From Geothermobacter hydrogeniphilus (lineage in GTDB: Bacteria > Desulfobacterota > Desulfuromonadia > Desulfuromonadales > Geothermobacteraceae), in contig NZ_PPFX01000005.1 of the NCBI RefSeq assembly GCF_002898515.1, positions 62,001-126,000 of the forward strand: a stretch of DNA of 64,000 bases, in the 5' to 3' direction. The position numbers and the translations under genes are program-made. Below the pieces are notes generated by a model. That model had not been told where the DNA came from. It saw only the letters and a program-made list of their open reading frames with translations, and ran no database searches. Shown piece by piece: positions 42,049 to 52,663 of the stretch (position 1 is its first letter; every line of letters starts with the position of its first letter).

Positions 42049-44148
42049 TTACTTCTCTTCCGGGGCGGATTCGCCGAGGGCTTCCTTACGGGAGAGCTTG
42101 ATTTTACCCTGGCGATCGATGCCGATGCATTTGACCAGCACCGAGTCCCCTTCCTTGAGGATGTCGGTCACGGCCTTGACCCGCTCTTTGGCGAGTTCGG
42201 AGATATGCACCAGGCCGTCGGTTCCGGGAATAATTTCGACGAAAGCGCCGAATTCCATGATCCGCTTGACTGTCCCCTGGTAAAGCTTGCCGACTTCCGG
42301 CTCTTCGGTCAGGTCGCGAATCATTTTCTTGGCAGCCTCGGCGGCGGCGGCATCGGAGGAGAAGACCTTGACTTTGCCGTCGTCCTCGATGTCGATCTGG
42401 CAGCCGGTCGCCTCGATGATGCCGCGGATGGTCTTGCCGCCGGAACCGATGACGGTGCGCACCTGCTCGGGCTTGACCTGGACGATGGTGATGCGCGGAG
42501 CGTTTGGCGCCAGTTCGGTACGCGGAGCCTGCAGCGCTTCAGCCATCTTGCCGAGAATATGAATCCGGCCTTCTCGGGCCTGTTCCAGCGCCTGTTTCAT
42601 GATCGCCTTGTCGACCCCGGTGATCTTGATGTCCATCTGCAGGGCGGCGACGCCGTCTTTGGTGCCGGTCACCTTGAAGTCCATGTCGCCGAGATGATCC
42701 TCGTCACCGAGGATATCGGAGAGAATGGCGATATCGTCCCCTTCCTTGATCAGGCCCATGGCGATACCGGCCACCGCGTCCTTGGTGGGTACGCCGCCGT
42801 CCATCAGAGCGAGGGAGGAACCGCAGACGCTGGCCATCGACGAAGAGCCGTTCGACTCGAGAATGTCGGAAACCAGGCGGATGGTGTAGGGGAAATCGTC
42901 ATGCTCCGGCAGGATCTTGGCAACCGACCGCTCGGCCAGCATGCCGTGACCGATCTCGCGCCGGCCGGGGAAGAGCCGCATGCTGGTCTCACCGACGCAG
43001 AACGGCGGGAAATTGTAATGCAGCAGAAATTTCTTGAATTCCATGCCCTGGATATTGTCCATCCGCTGCTCGTCCATCGAGGTGCCGAGCGCCACCGCCA
43101 CCAGCGCCTGGGTTTCCCCACGGGTGAACAGCGCGCTGCCGTGGGCGTTGGGGAGTACGCCGACTTCACAGCTGATGGGGCGCACGGTGGTCATGTCGCG
43201 ACCATCGATCCGCACTTTCTCTTTAGTGACCATCTGCCGCACCAGACGTTTGGCGATGGCACCGAGGATGTTGCCGATCTCATCAGAGCGGCCCTCGTAG
43301 GCTTCGGCAAGGGCTTCCTTGACATCAGCCTTGACCTGGTCGATGGCGGCGTAGCGCTCCTGCTTGGTCTGGATGCGCACCGCCTCGGCGAGACGGGCTT
43401 CGGCCAGCTCGACAACCTTCGCTTCCAGTTCGGCGTCGACCTCGGCGACTTCAAAGGGACGCTTCTCGTTGCCGACCAGCTGCTGCAGCTTGAGCTGCAG
43501 GTCGATCAGCGGCTGCAGGGCCTCGTGACCGAAGAAGATCGCTTCAAGCATCTCATCTTCGGAAATCAGGTCGGCCTCGCCTTCAACCATCATCACCGCG
43601 TTGCGCGAACCGGAAACGACGATTTCGATGTCGCTCTCCTGCTGCTGTTCCAGGGTCGGGTTGGCGATCAGCTTCCCGCCGACACGGCCGACGCGCACGG
43701 CGGCGATCGGACCCTCGAAGGGAATATCGGACACGACCACGGCGGCCGAGGCCCCGACCATCGCCAGGGTATCGGGATCGTTGACGCAGTCGGCCGAAAT
43801 GACGGTCGGCATGATCTGGGTTTCGAACAGGTAACCCTTGGGAAAGAGCGGCCGCATCGGACGATCGATCAACCGGCAGATCAGGGTTTCACGCTCCGTC
43901 GCGCCGCGTTCGCGGCGGAAAAAGGAGCCGGGAATCTTGCCGGCGGCATAGAACTTTTCCTGGTAATTGACGGTCAGGGGAAAGAAATCCTGACCTTCGC
44001 GCATTTTTCGCGCCGAGACAACCGTACAGAGCACCTTGGTGCCACCATAACTGATGACCACCGCTCCGTCGGCCTGACGAGCCATTTTTCCTGTTTCAAG
44101 GGACAGCGGTTGTCCATTGAATTCTACTTCTACCTTGTGATAGGCCAT
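42049..44148 (-). CDS. pnp: Polyribonucleotide nucleotidyltransferase
   Basis: 3'-to-5' phosphorolytic exoribonuclease of the RNA degradosome. The 699-residue protein has the first RNase PH domain ([17 protein letters not shown]), the second with [20 protein letters not shown]-type residues near 440 and [17 protein letters not shown]-type residues, then KH ([20 protein letters not shown]) and S1 ([20 protein letters not shown]). AGGAGGAAC precedes the ATG. It lies downstream of rpsO, the conserved order. Confidence 0.98.
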   Translation of the reverse strand: MAYHKVEVEFNGQPLSLETGKMARQADGAVVISYGGTKVLCTVVSARKMREGQDFFPLTVNYQEKFYAAGKIPGSFFRRERGATERETLICRLIDRPMRPLFPKGYLFETQIMPTVISADCVNDPDTLAMVGASAAVVVSDIPFEGPIAAVRVGRVGGKLIANPTLEQQQESDIEIVVSGSRNAVMMVEGEADLISEDEMLEAIFFGHEALQPLIDLQLKLQQLVGNEKRPFEVAEVDAELEAKVVELAEARLAEAVRIQTKQERYAAIDQVKADVKEALAEAYEGRSDEIGNILGAIAKRLVRQMVTKEKVRIDGRDMTTVRPISCEVGVLPNAHGSALFTRGETQALVAVALGTSMDEQRMDNIQGMEFKKFLLHYNFPPFCVGETSMRLFPGRREIGHGMLAERSVAKILPEHDDFPYTIRLVSDILESNGSSSMASVCGSSLALMDGGVPTKDAVAGIAMGLIKEGDDIAILSDILGDEDHLGDMDFKVTGTKDGVAALQMDIKITGVDKAIMKQALEQAREGRIHILGKMAEALQAPRTELAPNAPRITIVQVKPEQVRTVIGSGGKTIRGIIEATGCQIDIEDDGKVKVFSSDAAAAEAAKKMIRDLTEEPEVGKLYQGTVKRIMEFGAFVEIIPGTDGLVHISELAKERVKAVTDILKEGDSVLVKCIGIDRQGKIKLSRKEALGESAPEEK

Positions 44149-44304
44149 GTGAGTTCCTCCTCAAGCCTGTTGGGGCATCGATCGATGAAAAGGCAGGTTC
44201 TTCGTCGCGGACAAGGACCGGCTGAAGGAGGATGGCCTGAGACAGAATTCGTGCCGCAATGTCGCGACAGCAAACCCTCTCTTAGGACAACCTCCACCGA
44301 ACCC

Positions 44305-44332
44305 AAAAAAAACGAAGGGCAACCGCCCTTCG
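44305..44332 (-). terminator. Rho-independent terminator after rpsO
   Basis: On the minus strand: CGAAGGGC, loop GGTT, GCCCTTCG, followed by eight T residues (44312-44305). It lies between rpsO and pnp, about 155 bases before the pnp start, so pnp may be expressed partly by read-through or from its own promoter. The remaining gap 44149-44304 shows nothing further. Confidence 0.9.
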
Positions 44333-44357
44333 CCCAGACGAAGAACCTGTTGCCCGA

Positions 44358-44624
44358 TCAGCGACGGATGCCGAGTTCCTTGATAATCGTCCGATAACGC
44401 TCAACATCCTTTTTCTTCAGGTAGTCGAGCAGACGACGGCGTTGACCGACGATCTTCAGCAGGCCACGTCGGGAATGATGATCCTTCTTGTGGGTGCGGA
44501 AATGATCCGTCAGATAGGTGATGCGCTCAGAAAGCAGGGCGATCTGGACTTCGGGAGACCCGGTGTCACCCTCGTGCTTCTGGAATTTGTTGATGATTTC
44601 CTGTTTACGTTCCGTGGCGAACAC
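44358..44624 (-). CDS. rpsO: Ribosomal protein S15
   Basis: Small-subunit protein that binds the central domain of 16S rRNA. The 88-residue protein has the family blocks [40 protein letters not shown] and [15 protein letters not shown]. Length is standard. GGAGGTGG lies upstream of the ATG. It lies between truB and pnp as in most bacteria. Confidence 0.98.
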   Translation of the reverse strand: MFATERKQEIINKFQKHEGDTGSPEVQIALLSERITYLTDHFRTHKKDHHSRRGLLKIVGQRRRLLDYLKKKDVERYRTIIKELGIRR

Positions 44625-44691
44625 GTTGCCACCTCCTTCTTACGTGATGTGTTGATTCATGCCGGCCATACCGGCGTTCAGAGTACCGGAC

Positions 44692-44720
44692 CTTTTAACA
44701 CAAAACCCCCGGCCTGTAAA
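44692..44720 (-). promoter_or_regulatory. Candidate promoter of rpsO
   Basis: On the minus strand: TTTACA (44720-44715), a 17-base spacer, then TAAAAG (44697-44692), 68 bases before the rpsO start. The -35 matches at five of six positions, but the -10 is imperfect. The upstream gene truB ends 20 bases before it. Confidence 0.4.
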
Positions 44721-44739
44721 GCACGGAGAGCCTGCCCGT

Positions 44740-45648
44740 TCAGGTATTAAACACCTTGCAGAGCTCAAAATCACCCCTTTTCTCCCGTTCGCGAGCTGGC
44801 GCGAACCGGGCCATCGCCAGTAGTTGTCCCTCGGTGGCCAGGCAGACCAGTTCGCCGGCCTCGGGCGGACGGTCGAAAGCGACATCCACGGCGGCCGGAG
44901 GCACGCCATGGGCCAGACGCTGCCGCGCGGAGCAGGACAACTGTCCCACCGGATATCCGGACATGGCCTGCAGCGGACTCAACAGGCGCGGATGGGGAGT
45001 GCTCCAGTCCCAGGTTTCAATCGTCTCCAGCGGCAGGGCGTCATCCAGGCTGAAGGGGCCGCTGGCCAGGCGCCGCAACGCCGTCAGGTGTGCCCCGCAG
45101 CCGAGCTCGCGGCCGATGTCATCGGCCAGGGTCCGCACATAGGTTCCCTTGGAACAATAGACCTCGAAACTGACATCGTCACCCTCGACCGCCAGCAGCT
45201 TCAGCTCGCGGATCTCAATCTGCCGGGCCTTCCGTTCGACCTCGGCTCCCCGGCGGGCGAGCTTGTACAGAGGAACTCCGTCACGCTTGAGAGCTGAATA
45301 CATCGGAGGAACCTGCATGACAAGGCCGGTGTGGGCGGCAAAAACCTCATCCAGCCGGTTGTGGATCCCGTCATCCGGACGGGTCTGCGCGATCACCCTG
45401 CCGGTCTTGTCGAGAGTGTCGGTGGCGATGCCGAGACACATGACGGCCCGATAACGTTTCCAGTCGCCGAGCAGGTATTCAAGCAGCCGGGTCGCGTCCC
45501 CGACCGCCACCGGCAGCAGTCCTGTGGCGAACGGGTCGAGAGTGCCGCCGTGTCCGACCCGTTTGATCTTCAGGGAACGACGCACACGTCGGACAACATC
45601 GAAGGAACTGAGCCCCTCGGGTTTATCGATCAGCAGTAGTCCGGTCAT
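44740..45648 (-). CDS. truB: tRNA pseudouridine(55) synthase TruB
   Basis: Makes pseudouridine 55 in the T-loop of tRNAs. The 302-residue protein has the N-terminal GLLLIDKPEGLSSFDVVRRV, the catalytic-Asp motif GHGGTLDPFATGLLPVAVGD, and FEVYCSKGTYVRTLADDIG later. A C-terminal PUA-like region follows. The start overlaps the nrnA stop by four bases. Confidence 0.97.
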   Translation of the reverse strand: MTGLLLIDKPEGLSSFDVVRRVRRSLKIKRVGHGGTLDPFATGLLPVAVGDATRLLEYLLGDWKRYRAVMCLGIATDTLDKTGRVIAQTRPDDGIHNRLDEVFAAHTGLVMQVPPMYSALKRDGVPLYKLARRGAEVERKARQIEIRELKLLAVEGDDVSFEVYCSKGTYVRTLADDIGRELGCGAHLTALRRLASGPFSLDDALPLETIETWDWSTPHPRLLSPLQAMSGYPVGQLSCSARQRLAHGVPPAAVDVAFDRPPEAGELVCLATEGQLLAMARFAPAREREKRGDFELCKVFNT

Positions 45649-46622
45649 TGATTGGGGAGCAGTTCACCGAGACGTTCAAACACCTGTCGGCGGATGGCAG
45701 CAGCGGTCCCTTTAAGCAGGGCGCCGGCTGCATTGTGGTGCCCGCCACCACCGAACTCGCGGGCCAGGGCCCCGACATCAACATGTCCCTTGGAACGAAA
45801 CCCGACCTTGAATTGTCCGGCATCGACCTGGCGGAAGAAAACCGCCACTTCGACCCCTTCGATGGAACGGGGATAATTGATGAAGCGATCGGTATGCTCG
45901 GCCGTCGCTCCGGTTGCGGCGAGCATCTCGCCGGTCACCGTCAGAGCGGCAAAACGACCGCAGGGAGAAACCTCCAGGGTCTGCAATGCCAGACCGAGCA
46001 GCTTCAGGCTCACCTCTTCCTGGCTTTCATAGAGACCGGAGGCCACCTTCCAGGGATCGACGCCCATCGCCACCAGCTTTCCGGCGACCTCGAAACTCTC
46101 CGGGTCCGCATTTGAGTAACGGAAGGATCCGGTATCGGACAGAATGGCGGTGTAGATACAGAGCGCGACCGGATAATCGATGGCGTAGCCGAGTTCGTTC
46201 AGCAGGCGGTAAATCAGGATGCCGGTGGCGCTGGCTTTGACATCAACATAGTTGATTTCACCAAAGCTTTCGGAGTGGGGATGGTGATCGATATTGACCA
46301 GTCGGGCGCAGCGGTCACGCAGTTCGGTCCCGGCACGACGCAACTCTCCGGCATCAAGCACCAGTCCAAGGTCAAAGGAACGCCCGGCCGGCAGCTCACG
46401 GATCAACGCGTCACTTCCCGGAAGAAAACGCAGATCACCGGGAACCTCGTCGCGATTGTAGGCAACCACCTCTTTGCCGATTTTTTTCAGGGCGTTGTAA
46501 AGGGCGAGCGTGGAGGATATCGCATCTCCGTCCGGACTCGAGTGAGAGGCGATCAGGATAGAGTGGCTGCTGTTGATCAGTTCACTTATCTTCTGCAGCA
46601 TCATCCCGGTCTTTGTTGACAT
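45645..46622 (-). CDS. nrnA: DHH phosphoesterase NrnA (nanoRNase/pAp phosphatase)
   Basis: Bifunctional oligoribonuclease and 3',5'-bisphosphate nucleotidase. The 325-residue protein has a DHH domain (ASHSSPDGDAISSTLALYNA near residue 24; NIDHHPHSESFGEINYVD as the DHH motif) and a C-terminal DHHA1 domain (GFRSKGHVDVGALAREFGGG then HHNAAG). The start at 46622 overlaps rbfA by 41 bases; internal ATGs at 46604 or 46601 are possible. It lies between rbfA and truB, the usual neighbours. Confidence 0.93.
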   Translation of the reverse strand: MSTKTGMMLQKISELINSSHSILIASHSSPDGDAISSTLALYNALKKIGKEVVAYNRDEVPGDLRFLPGSDALIRELPAGRSFDLGLVLDAGELRRAGTELRDRCARLVNIDHHPHSESFGEINYVDVKASATGILIYRLLNELGYAIDYPVALCIYTAILSDTGSFRYSNADPESFEVAGKLVAMGVDPWKVASGLYESQEEVSLKLLGLALQTLEVSPCGRFAALTVTGEMLAATGATAEHTDRFINYPRSIEGVEVAVFFRQVDAGQFKVGFRSKGHVDVGALAREFGGGGHHNAAGALLKGTAAAIRRQVFERLGELLPNQ

Positions 46623-46950
46623 CCCGGATCAGGGATTCGATGTGGTTTCCGTAGGCGATCGACTTATCGTACTGGAAAACAATCTCCGGCACGGTGCGCA
46701 GATGCAGAACCCGTCCGAGCTGTCGGCGGATGAACCCGGCGGCACTCTGCAGGGCACGACCGGAGTCCTTCTGTGCCGCCTCGTCACCAATCACCGTGTA
46801 ATGGACCTTGGCATGCTGCACATCCCTGCTGACATCAACGGCGGTGATGGTGACAAAACCGAGCCGGGGATCTTTCAATTCAAACTGGATCAGGCGCGAG
46901 ATTTCCTGGTGCAGAACCTCGGCAACCCTTTGTGAACGCTGGAATTCCAC
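46582..46950 (-). CDS. rbfA: 30S ribosome-binding factor RbfA
   Basis: Late maturation factor of the 30S subunit. The 122-residue protein reads MEFQRSQRVAEVLHQEISRL when started at GTG 46950. This start has GGAG 11 bases upstream and matches the family N terminus better than the TTG at 46977 that overlaps the ylxP stop. Core blocks: LKDPRLGFVTITAVDVSRDV and FIRRQLGRVLHLRTVPEIVF. The C-terminal tail is acidic and short. Confidence 0.93.
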   Translation of the reverse strand: MEFQRSQRVAEVLHQEISRLIQFELKDPRLGFVTITAVDVSRDVQHAKVHYTVIGDEAAQKDSGRALQSAAGFIRRQLGRVLHLRTVPEIVFQYDKSIAYGNHIESLIRDVNKDRDDAAEDK

Positions 46951-46973
46951 GTAATATTTTTCTCCATTTAAAA

Positions 46974-47282
46974 TCAACCGGCCTCGACAACTCCGGAGTA
47001 ATGCAGCAATTCGAAATGCCTGAGACCGGTTTCCGCCAGGCCGGAACGGGCGATTTCCTCCTCCAGACAGTCGGCCAGCCGTTCAATCGGAGCAGATTCG
47101 ACCCCGACCACAACGATACCGAGACCGGCCCGCTGCCAGCAATCCTGATGATCAACCTCGGCGATACTGATCGGAAAACGGTTGCGCAGCCGGGCAATCA
47201 GCTTTTTCAGCAGCCCGCGCTTCTCCTTCAGGCTCTGAGGGCCGTGCAGCAGCAGCTCCAGCCGCAGAATACCGACAACCAT
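46974..47282 (-). CDS. DUF503/YlxP family protein
   Basis: A 102-residue YlxP-like protein: MVVGILRLELLLHGPQSLKE, then KRGLLKKLIARLRNRFPISI and VDHQDCWQRAGLGIVVVG. The family has a ferredoxin-like fold and is encoded between infB and rbfA in many bacteria, with a proposed role in ribosome assembly. The stop is 24 bases before the preferred rbfA start. Confidence 0.9.
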   Translation of the reverse strand: MVVGILRLELLLHGPQSLKEKRGLLKKLIARLRNRFPISIAEVDHQDCWQRAGLGIVVVGVESAPIERLADCLEEEIARSGLAETGLRHFELLHYSGVVEAG

Positions 47283-47336
47283 TCCCCAACCCCGTCCCTT
47301 CGCTCCGCGCGGCAGCAGAAGCCGCCGCAGCAGGCA

Positions 47337-50105
47337 TCAGTCAAGCGTGGTTGCAATCTCTTCGATTTCGAAGGCTTCAATGATATCACCGACCTTGACA
47401 TCATTGTAGTTCTCCAGCCCGATACCGCATTCGTAACCGGCCTGAACTTCGCGGGCGTCATCCTTGAAACGCTTGAGGCTGTTGAGCTTGCCTTCCCAGA
47501 TGACCACGCTGTCGCGCACCAGGCGAACCTGGGCGTTGCGAGAAACCTTGCCGTCAAGGACGTAGCAGCCGGCAACGGTGCCGACCTTGGATACGTGGAA
47601 GGTATCACGGACTTCGACGCGACCGAGGGCGACTTCCTTAAGGGTCGGCGCCAGCAGACCTTCCATGGCGCTCTTCACGTCCGCCACGGCATCGTAGATG
47701 ATGCTGTAAAGGCGGATATCGACCCCTTCGTGCTCGGCCAGGCTTGCGGCCTTCGGTTCGGGACGGACATTGAAGCCGATAATGATCGCGTCGGACGCGG
47801 TCGCCAGAGTGACATCGCTCTCGATGATGCCGCCGACCCCGGTATGAATGACCACCAGTCGGCAGATATCGTTGGAGAGCTTGACCAGCGCATCCCTGAC
47901 CGCCTCGACGGAACCCTGAACGTCGGCCTTGAGAATGACCTTGAGTTCCTTGACATCCCCTTCCTGGAGACGGGCGTAAAGCTGGTCAAGAGACACCTTG
48001 CTGGTTTTGGCCAGCTCGGCTTCGCGCTGTTTCTGGGCGCGATGCTGGGCAACCTCCTTGGCCGCCTTTTCATCATCAAGGGCATTGAAGGTGTCACCGG
48101 CGTCGGGAACGCCCGAAAGGCCGGTCACCTCAACCGGCGTCGAAGGTCCGGCCTCCTGAACCTGCTCGCCGCGGTCATTGGTCATGGTCCGCACCCGTCC
48201 GTAGTGAGCGCCTGACACCAGCGGGTCGCCGATGCGCAGGGTGCCCTCCTGAACCAGCAGGGTTGCCACCGGTCCGCGGCCCTTGTCGAGACGGGCCTCG
48301 ACGATGGCACCGCAACCATGCTTATTGGCATTGGCCTTGAGATCGAGCACCTCGGCCTGCAGCAGGATCATCTCCAGCAGACCGTCGATATTGGTCTTTT
48401 CCTTGGCCGACACCTCGACAAAGATGGTATCACCGCCCCAGTCTTCAGGGACCAGTTCAAACTCGGTCAGTTCCTGCTTGACCTTCTCCGGGTTGGCGCC
48501 CGGCTTGTCGATCTTGTTGACCGCAACGATGATCGGCACCCCGGCGGCCTTGGCATGGTTGATCGCCTCGCGGGTCTGCGGCATGACGCCGTCATCGGCG
48601 GCCACGACCAGGATCACGATATCGGTCACGCTGGTCCCGCGGGCACGCATGGCGGTGAATGCCTCATGGCCGGGAGTGTCGAGGAAGGCGATCTTCCTGC
48701 CGTCCAGTTCAACGTCGTAGGCACCGATATGCTGGGTGATGCCGCCGGCCTCGCCGGCGATCACATTGGTCGCGCGGATGGCATCGAGCAGACTGGTCTT
48801 GCCGTGATCGACATGGCCCATGATGGTGACCACCGGCGGCCGCGGTTCGAGATCTTCAGGTTTGTCTTCACCGACAGCAGCCTTGTCGACGTTGAGGATG
48901 GTTTCCTCGTTGAAACCGACATTTTCGACCTCGTAGTTGAACTCCGAAGCGAGGATGGCGGCGGTTTCGTAATCGAGGGGATGGTTGATGGTCACCATAT
49001 TCCCCTGGCTCATCAGTTCCCGGATCAGGTCATTGGCCTTGACCCCCATGCGCTTCGCCAGCTCGCCGACGGTGATGACATCGGAAATTCTGATCTTGCG
49101 CTTGATCGCCTTGGACACGGTGATTTCGGTCTTCTTCTGCTGCTTGCCGGAACGCTTGGCGCGACGATAACGGTCGGTCCGGTCCGGCTCGAAGACCTCC
49201 ATGCGGGCGCGTTTGCTGCGACGTTCATGCCGATCGACACCCGCCGGACCATCGCCGCCCTTGCCCTTCTTCTTGCGTTTGTTGCGGGTTTCCTTGCCGC
49301 CGGGGATATCACCCACCGGCGCCGGCGCCGGACCGGGCGCGGGTCTTCCGGGACGGGCGGGGGCCCCCGGACGCCCCGGGGCATTGCCGGCAGGTCGGCG
49401 ACCCGGCTGACCTCCGGAGGGACGCCCCTGACGACGCTGTTGCGGTGCCGCCTGCGGTAGTTCGACCCGGCCGAGGATCTTGGCGCGATTCGGGGAAGCT
49501 TTTTCAACCACGGCGGGCGCGGACGGCTCGGACGTCGCGGTTTCAGGCGCTGCCGACTTTTCCGCGGCAGCGGGCGCGGCACTCTCGACCTCGACCTCGG
49601 CCTTACCCTCGACCTTGGCTTCAGCCTTGCCCCCGGTCTTGACCGTTTTCTCGGTGGACGCCTCCGGAGCAGCCTCAACCGCCGGTTCTTCAACAGTCGG
49701 CTCAACGTCAATCTGCGGGGCGGAATCGGTCGTTGCCGGTGCCGCTTCTTCAGCGGCAGTGGCAGCAGCGGACGACGCGTCGGCGGCAGGCGCTTCAGGC
49801 GCAGCCGCGGCGGTTGCCGCTTTATCGACGGACTCGGGTTCGGCAACCGGCTCCGGCTTGGGCTCCGGCTTGGGAACCTCCTTGCGACGGCGGCGAATCA
49901 ACCCCGAGGAGATGCGGCGTTCCTCGATGATGGCCGGTTTTTCCTCGGCCTGTTCTCTGCCGGCTTCAAACTTCTGCACGGCATCTGCTTCGAGCACACT
50001 CATATGCGTCTTCGCCTCAATGCCGGCATCCTTGAGCCTGGCCAGCAGATCCTTGTTCTCGAGCCCGAGCTTCTGCGCCAATTCGTAAACCCTGATCTTT
50101 GACAT
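47337..50105 (-). CDS. infB: Translation initiation factor IF-2
   Basis: GTPase that brings initiator tRNA to the ribosome. The product is about 922 residues. An IF2_N helix domain is at the start ([20 protein letters not shown]), followed by a 250-residue Ala/Pro/Glu-rich linker with a Gly/Arg/Pro-rich end, a second IF2_N ([20 protein letters not shown]), the G domain with GHVDHGKT near 430, and domains II-IV. I took the ATG at 50105 because the ORF's upstream TTG is unlikely. It overlaps the stop of the preceding YlxR-YlxQ gene by one base. Confidence 0.97.
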   Translation of the reverse strand: MSKIRVYELAQKLGLENKDLLARLKDAGIEAKTHMSVLEADAVQKFEAGREQAEEKPAIIEERRISSGLIRRRRKEVPKPEPKPEPVAEPESVDKAATAAAAPEAPAADASSAAATAAEEAAPATTDSAPQIDVEPTVEEPAVEAAPEASTEKTVKTGGKAEAKVEGKAEVEVESAAPAAAEKSAAPETATSEPSAPAVVEKASPNRAKILGRVELPQAAPQQRRQGRPSGGQPGRRPAGNAPGRPGAPARPGRPAPGPAPAPVGDIPGGKETRNKRKKKGKGGDGPAGVDRHERRSKRARMEVFEPDRTDRYRRAKRSGKQQKKTEITVSKAIKRKIRISDVITVGELAKRMGVKANDLIRELMSQGNMVTINHPLDYETAAILASEFNYEVENVGFNEETILNVDKAAVGEDKPEDLEPRPPVVTIMGHVDHGKTSLLDAIRATNVIAGEAGGITQHIGAYDVELDGRKIAFLDTPGHEAFTAMRARGTSVTDIVILVVAADDGVMPQTREAINHAKAAGVPIIVAVNKIDKPGANPEKVKQELTEFELVPEDWGGDTIFVEVSAKEKTNIDGLLEMILLQAEVLDLKANANKHGCGAIVEARLDKGRGPVATLLVQEGTLRIGDPLVSGAHYGRVRTMTNDRGEQVQEAGPSTPVEVTGLSGVPDAGDTFNALDDEKAAKEVAQHRAQKQREAELAKTSKVSLDQLYARLQEGDVKELKVILKADVQGSVEAVRDALVKLSNDICRLVVIHTGVGGIIESDVTLATASDAIIIGFNVRPEPKAASLAEHEGVDIRLYSIIYDAVADVKSAMEGLLAPTLKEVALGRVEVRDTFHVSKVGTVAGCYVLDGKVSRNAQVRLVRDSVVIWEGKLNSLKRFKDDAREVQAGYECGIGLENYNDVKVGDIIEAFEIEEIATTLD

Positions 50106-50731
50106 TAACAATCCCCTGCAATCTGATCGTATCTTGAAAACTCGTACAGCAGTTTTTCAGCTATCGGCCCCGACCTCAAGGCCAGAACACTACGTTCCGC
50201 TCGTCCACACAGGACGCCCAACCGGCTCTTGTCAAGCCAGTCCGGCTGTCTGACAGGTCTGTTACCGGCAGCGAGACAGACCTTGTTGCCGATTCCGGCC
50301 GAAACATCCTTCGCCAGCAGCACCAGGGCGATATCGCTACCCCGCTGCAGTTCACCAAGGACAAGATTGCTGCCGCCGACTCCCTGGCCGGCCTTGCGCG
50401 CCATGCCGATGAGATTGTCGATGGTCTGACGCTGCTGATCGGCAACCCGGGCCAGCAACTGCTGACCATCAACACGCAACTCGCGCTTGAAGGAACGACT
50501 GAACCCGCCTTTCGCTGCGGCCTGCAGCAGACATTGCCGGCGGGCGCAGACATAGGCTCCGCGGCCCGGAAGCTTGCGCCGGTAGTCGACCAGCAAGGTT
50601 CCGTCCGGGGCCGGGACAAAACGGATCAGGCGGTGCTGATCGAAGGTCTCACGACATCCGAGACAGGTCCGCTGCGGCTTGTGCCCGGCGGCCACCAGCG
50701 ACCTACTCCTGCTCCCCGCTGCCGGCGTCAT
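50105..50731 (-). CDS. YlxR-YlxQ (DUF448-L7Ae) fusion protein
   Basis: A 208-residue protein that joins two small proteins normally encoded separately between nusA and infB. The N-terminal half is YlxR ([20 protein letters not shown], then [13 protein letters not shown]). The C-terminal half is an L7Ae/YlxQ-like RNA-binding fold ([37 protein letters not shown]). The start is uncertain: ATG 50731 overlaps nusA by 29 bases with GGAGG only three bases away, and GTG 50695 just after the nusA stop is a good alternative. Confidence 0.88.
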   Translation of the reverse strand: MTPAAGSRSRSLVAAGHKPQRTCLGCRETFDQHRLIRFVPAPDGTLLVDYRRKLPGRGAYVCARRQCLLQAAAKGGFSRSFKRELRVDGQQLLARVADQQRQTIDNLIGMARKAGQGVGGSNLVLGELQRGSDIALVLLAKDVSAGIGNKVCLAAGNRPVRQPDWLDKSRLGVLCGRAERSVLALRSGPIAEKLLYEFSRYDQIAGDC

Positions 50732-52016
50732 CGTCCTCCGCCGCGGCGAAAACGCCGAGTTCCTGGAGTTTATCCAGCAGTTCCTGCTTGCTCATGCCGC
50801 TGCGTCCGGCGAGCTTGTGTTCCTTGGCCAGTTCATACAACTGATCACGGCTCAACTCGGCGGGATCGGTTACGGTGGTCGGCTCGGCAGCGGTGTCCTC
50901 AGCCGCGACATCGGCCACAGCCTCTTCCTCAACCGCGACATTGTCGAAATTGGCGTTCTCGATCTCTTCTTCGAGCTCGGCTTCAGCGGCCCGGGTCTCA
51001 CTCTTGATATCGATCTTCCAACTGGTCAAACGGGCAGCCAGGCGAACATTCTGCCCCTTCTTGCCGATGGCCAGGGAAAGTTGATCATCCGGGACAATGA
51101 CCTCCAGCGCCTGTTCCTCGTTGTCAACATAGACCCGCGTCACCTCGGCCGGTGACAGAGCGCTGCAGGCGAAACGGGCGATATCGGGAGTCCAGGGAAT
51201 GATGTCGATCTTTTCACCGCGCAATTCGGAGACAACATTCTGCACCCGGGAACCACGCATCCCGACACAGGCGCCGACCGGATCGACATCGGAGTCGTGG
51301 GACACCACGGCGATCTTGGCGCGACTGCCCGGCTCACGGGCGACACCGACAATTTCGACGATACCCTCGCTGATCTCGGGAACTTCGGTCTTGAACAGGG
51401 AAGCCACCAGACCGGGAGCGGTACGCGAGAGAATGATCTGCGGCCCCTTGGTCGACATGCGGACATCGGCGACATAGGCCCGAACCCGATCCCCCTGGCG
51501 ATAGTTCTCGCGCGGCACCTGCTCACGATGCGGCAGCAGGGCCTCGGCACGACCGAGATCGACGATCAGGTCGCCACGCTCGTAACGTCGCACGATACCG
51601 TTGACCAGTTCCCCGATCCGGTCCTTGAACTCGTTGAAAATCCCTTCCCGCTCGGCTTCCCGGACCTTCTGGATAATAACCTGCTTGGCGGTCTGGGCGG
51701 CAATGCGGCTGAACCCGGTGGCGTCCATCTTCATACCGAGAGAGTCGCCGATTTCAACCTCGGGATCGATCTCGCGTGCTTCTTCGATATCGATTTCCCG
51801 GTAGGAATCTTCCACCTCGTCAACCACGGTCACGAACTCGAACAATTCGACCTCGCCGACCTCATCGTTGAACTGCGCCTCAAGGTCACGGGTATTGCGG
51901 TATTTCTTGTTGGCGGCCGAGAGGATGGCGGCCTCCAGGGCTTCCACGAGGACGGACCGGTCAATGCCCTTGTCCTTGACCACCTGGTCAATAATCTGGT
52001 TCAGGTTCTGCTCCAT
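50703..52016 (-). CDS. nusA: Transcription termination/antitermination factor NusA
   Basis: RNA polymerase elongation factor. The 437-residue protein has the NusA N-terminal domain (residues 1-125), S1 (about 135-200, [18 protein letters not shown]), KH1 ([20 protein letters not shown]) and KH2 ([20 protein letters not shown]). After an acidic linker comes a short tail, [20 protein letters not shown] followed by [13 protein letters not shown], which resembles the Rho N-terminal/SAP helix-extended-helix motif rather than the acidic repeats of enterobacterial NusA. I chose the ATG at 52016, with GGGGGA upstream. Confidence 0.96.
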   Translation of the reverse strand: MEQNLNQIIDQVVKDKGIDRSVLVEALEAAILSAANKKYRNTRDLEAQFNDEVGEVELFEFVTVVDEVEDSYREIDIEEAREIDPEVEIGDSLGMKMDATGFSRIAAQTAKQVIIQKVREAEREGIFNEFKDRIGELVNGIVRRYERGDLIVDLGRAEALLPHREQVPRENYRQGDRVRAYVADVRMSTKGPQIILSRTAPGLVASLFKTEVPEISEGIVEIVGVAREPGSRAKIAVVSHDSDVDPVGACVGMRGSRVQNVVSELRGEKIDIIPWTPDIARFACSALSPAEVTRVYVDNEEQALEVIVPDDQLSLAIGKKGQNVRLAARLTSWKIDIKSETRAAEAELEEEIENANFDNVAVEEEAVADVAAEDTAAEPTTVTDPAELSRDQLYELAKEHKLAGRSGMSKQELLDKLQELGVFAAAEDDDAGSGEQE

Positions 52017-52054
52017 CAATATCCCCCTGTATCAGGACTGTCTTTTGTTCTCTG

Positions 52055-52543
52055 TCAGAATTGCGGGTCGAGATTGGCTTCCGCCAACTCGTCATAACGG
52101 AAAGTCACTTCACCGCCCCGCTTGTCCTGCTGGGCAATGGTCAGGCTCTCACCGTCAGCCCGCTGCAGGATACCGCGAAAGGTCTTCCGGGCGTGGCCGC
52201 GATGATCCGGGTCGAGAGGGTCCCGACTTTTGACCCGGATCCGCTCACCGACAAAACGCGCGAAATCGGCGGCTTTTTTCAGCGGCCGATCGAGTCCCGG
52301 CGATGAAACCTCAAGCCGGTAAGCATGCGGAATCAGGCCCTCGACCTCAAGCAGCGGATCAACTTCACGGCTCAGATCGGCACAATCATCAAGGGTCACG
52401 CCGCCCGGCTTGTCGATGAACAGGCGCAGAAACCAGTCCGAGCGCTCCCGCTTGTATTCAACATCGACCAGTTCCAGGCCGAATTCTTCGATAATCGGGG
52501 CTACCAGCTCGGCAACCCGCTCTGTCATGACTTGCTGTACCAC
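52055..52543 (-). CDS. rimP: Ribosome maturation factor RimP
   Basis: 30S maturation factor and first gene of the rimP-nusA-infB operon. I favour GTG at 52543 because GGGGA lies six bases upstream; ATG at 52528 is possible. The ORF's upstream extension runs through a terminator-like hairpin and is rejected. Seen: LVAPIIEEFGLELVDVEYKR, FIDKPGGVTLDDCADLSREV and the YRLEVSSPGLDRPLK block. The product is about 162 residues. Confidence 0.94.
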   Translation of the reverse strand: MVQQVMTERVAELVAPIIEEFGLELVDVEYKRERSDWFLRLFIDKPGGVTLDDCADLSREVDPLLEVEGLIPHAYRLEVSSPGLDRPLKKAADFARFVGERIRVKSRDPLDPDHRGHARKTFRGILQRADGESLTIAQQDKRGGEVTFRYDELAEANLDPQF

Positions 52544-52558
52544 CCGTATCCCCAAAAT

Positions 52559-52582
52559 AAAAAAAGCGAGCTGAAAGCTCAC
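52559..52582 (-). terminator. Intrinsic terminator/attenuator before rimP
   Basis: On the minus strand: GTGAGC, loop TTTCA, GCTCGC, then seven T residues (52565-52559), ending only 16 bases before the rimP start and next to its Shine-Dalgarno sequence. It may end rlmD transcription or act as a leader attenuator of the nusA operon. A possible promoter (TTGCAC, 17 bases, TAAGAC) lies just upstream. Confidence 0.7.
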
Positions 52583-52663
52583 TTTTCGAGTGAACGGTAA
52601 AACCTGACATGTCTTAGCATGAAGGGACTGAAAGTGCAAGAGAAAAAGCTCCCGCGGGACCTG

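Noticed and set aside
41968-44397. Very long plus-strand reading frame (809 codons) antisense to pnp
   Set aside because: It mirrors pnp codon by codon in a GC-rich genome, shows no protein family features and has low-complexity Gly/Asp/His content typical of antisense shadows.
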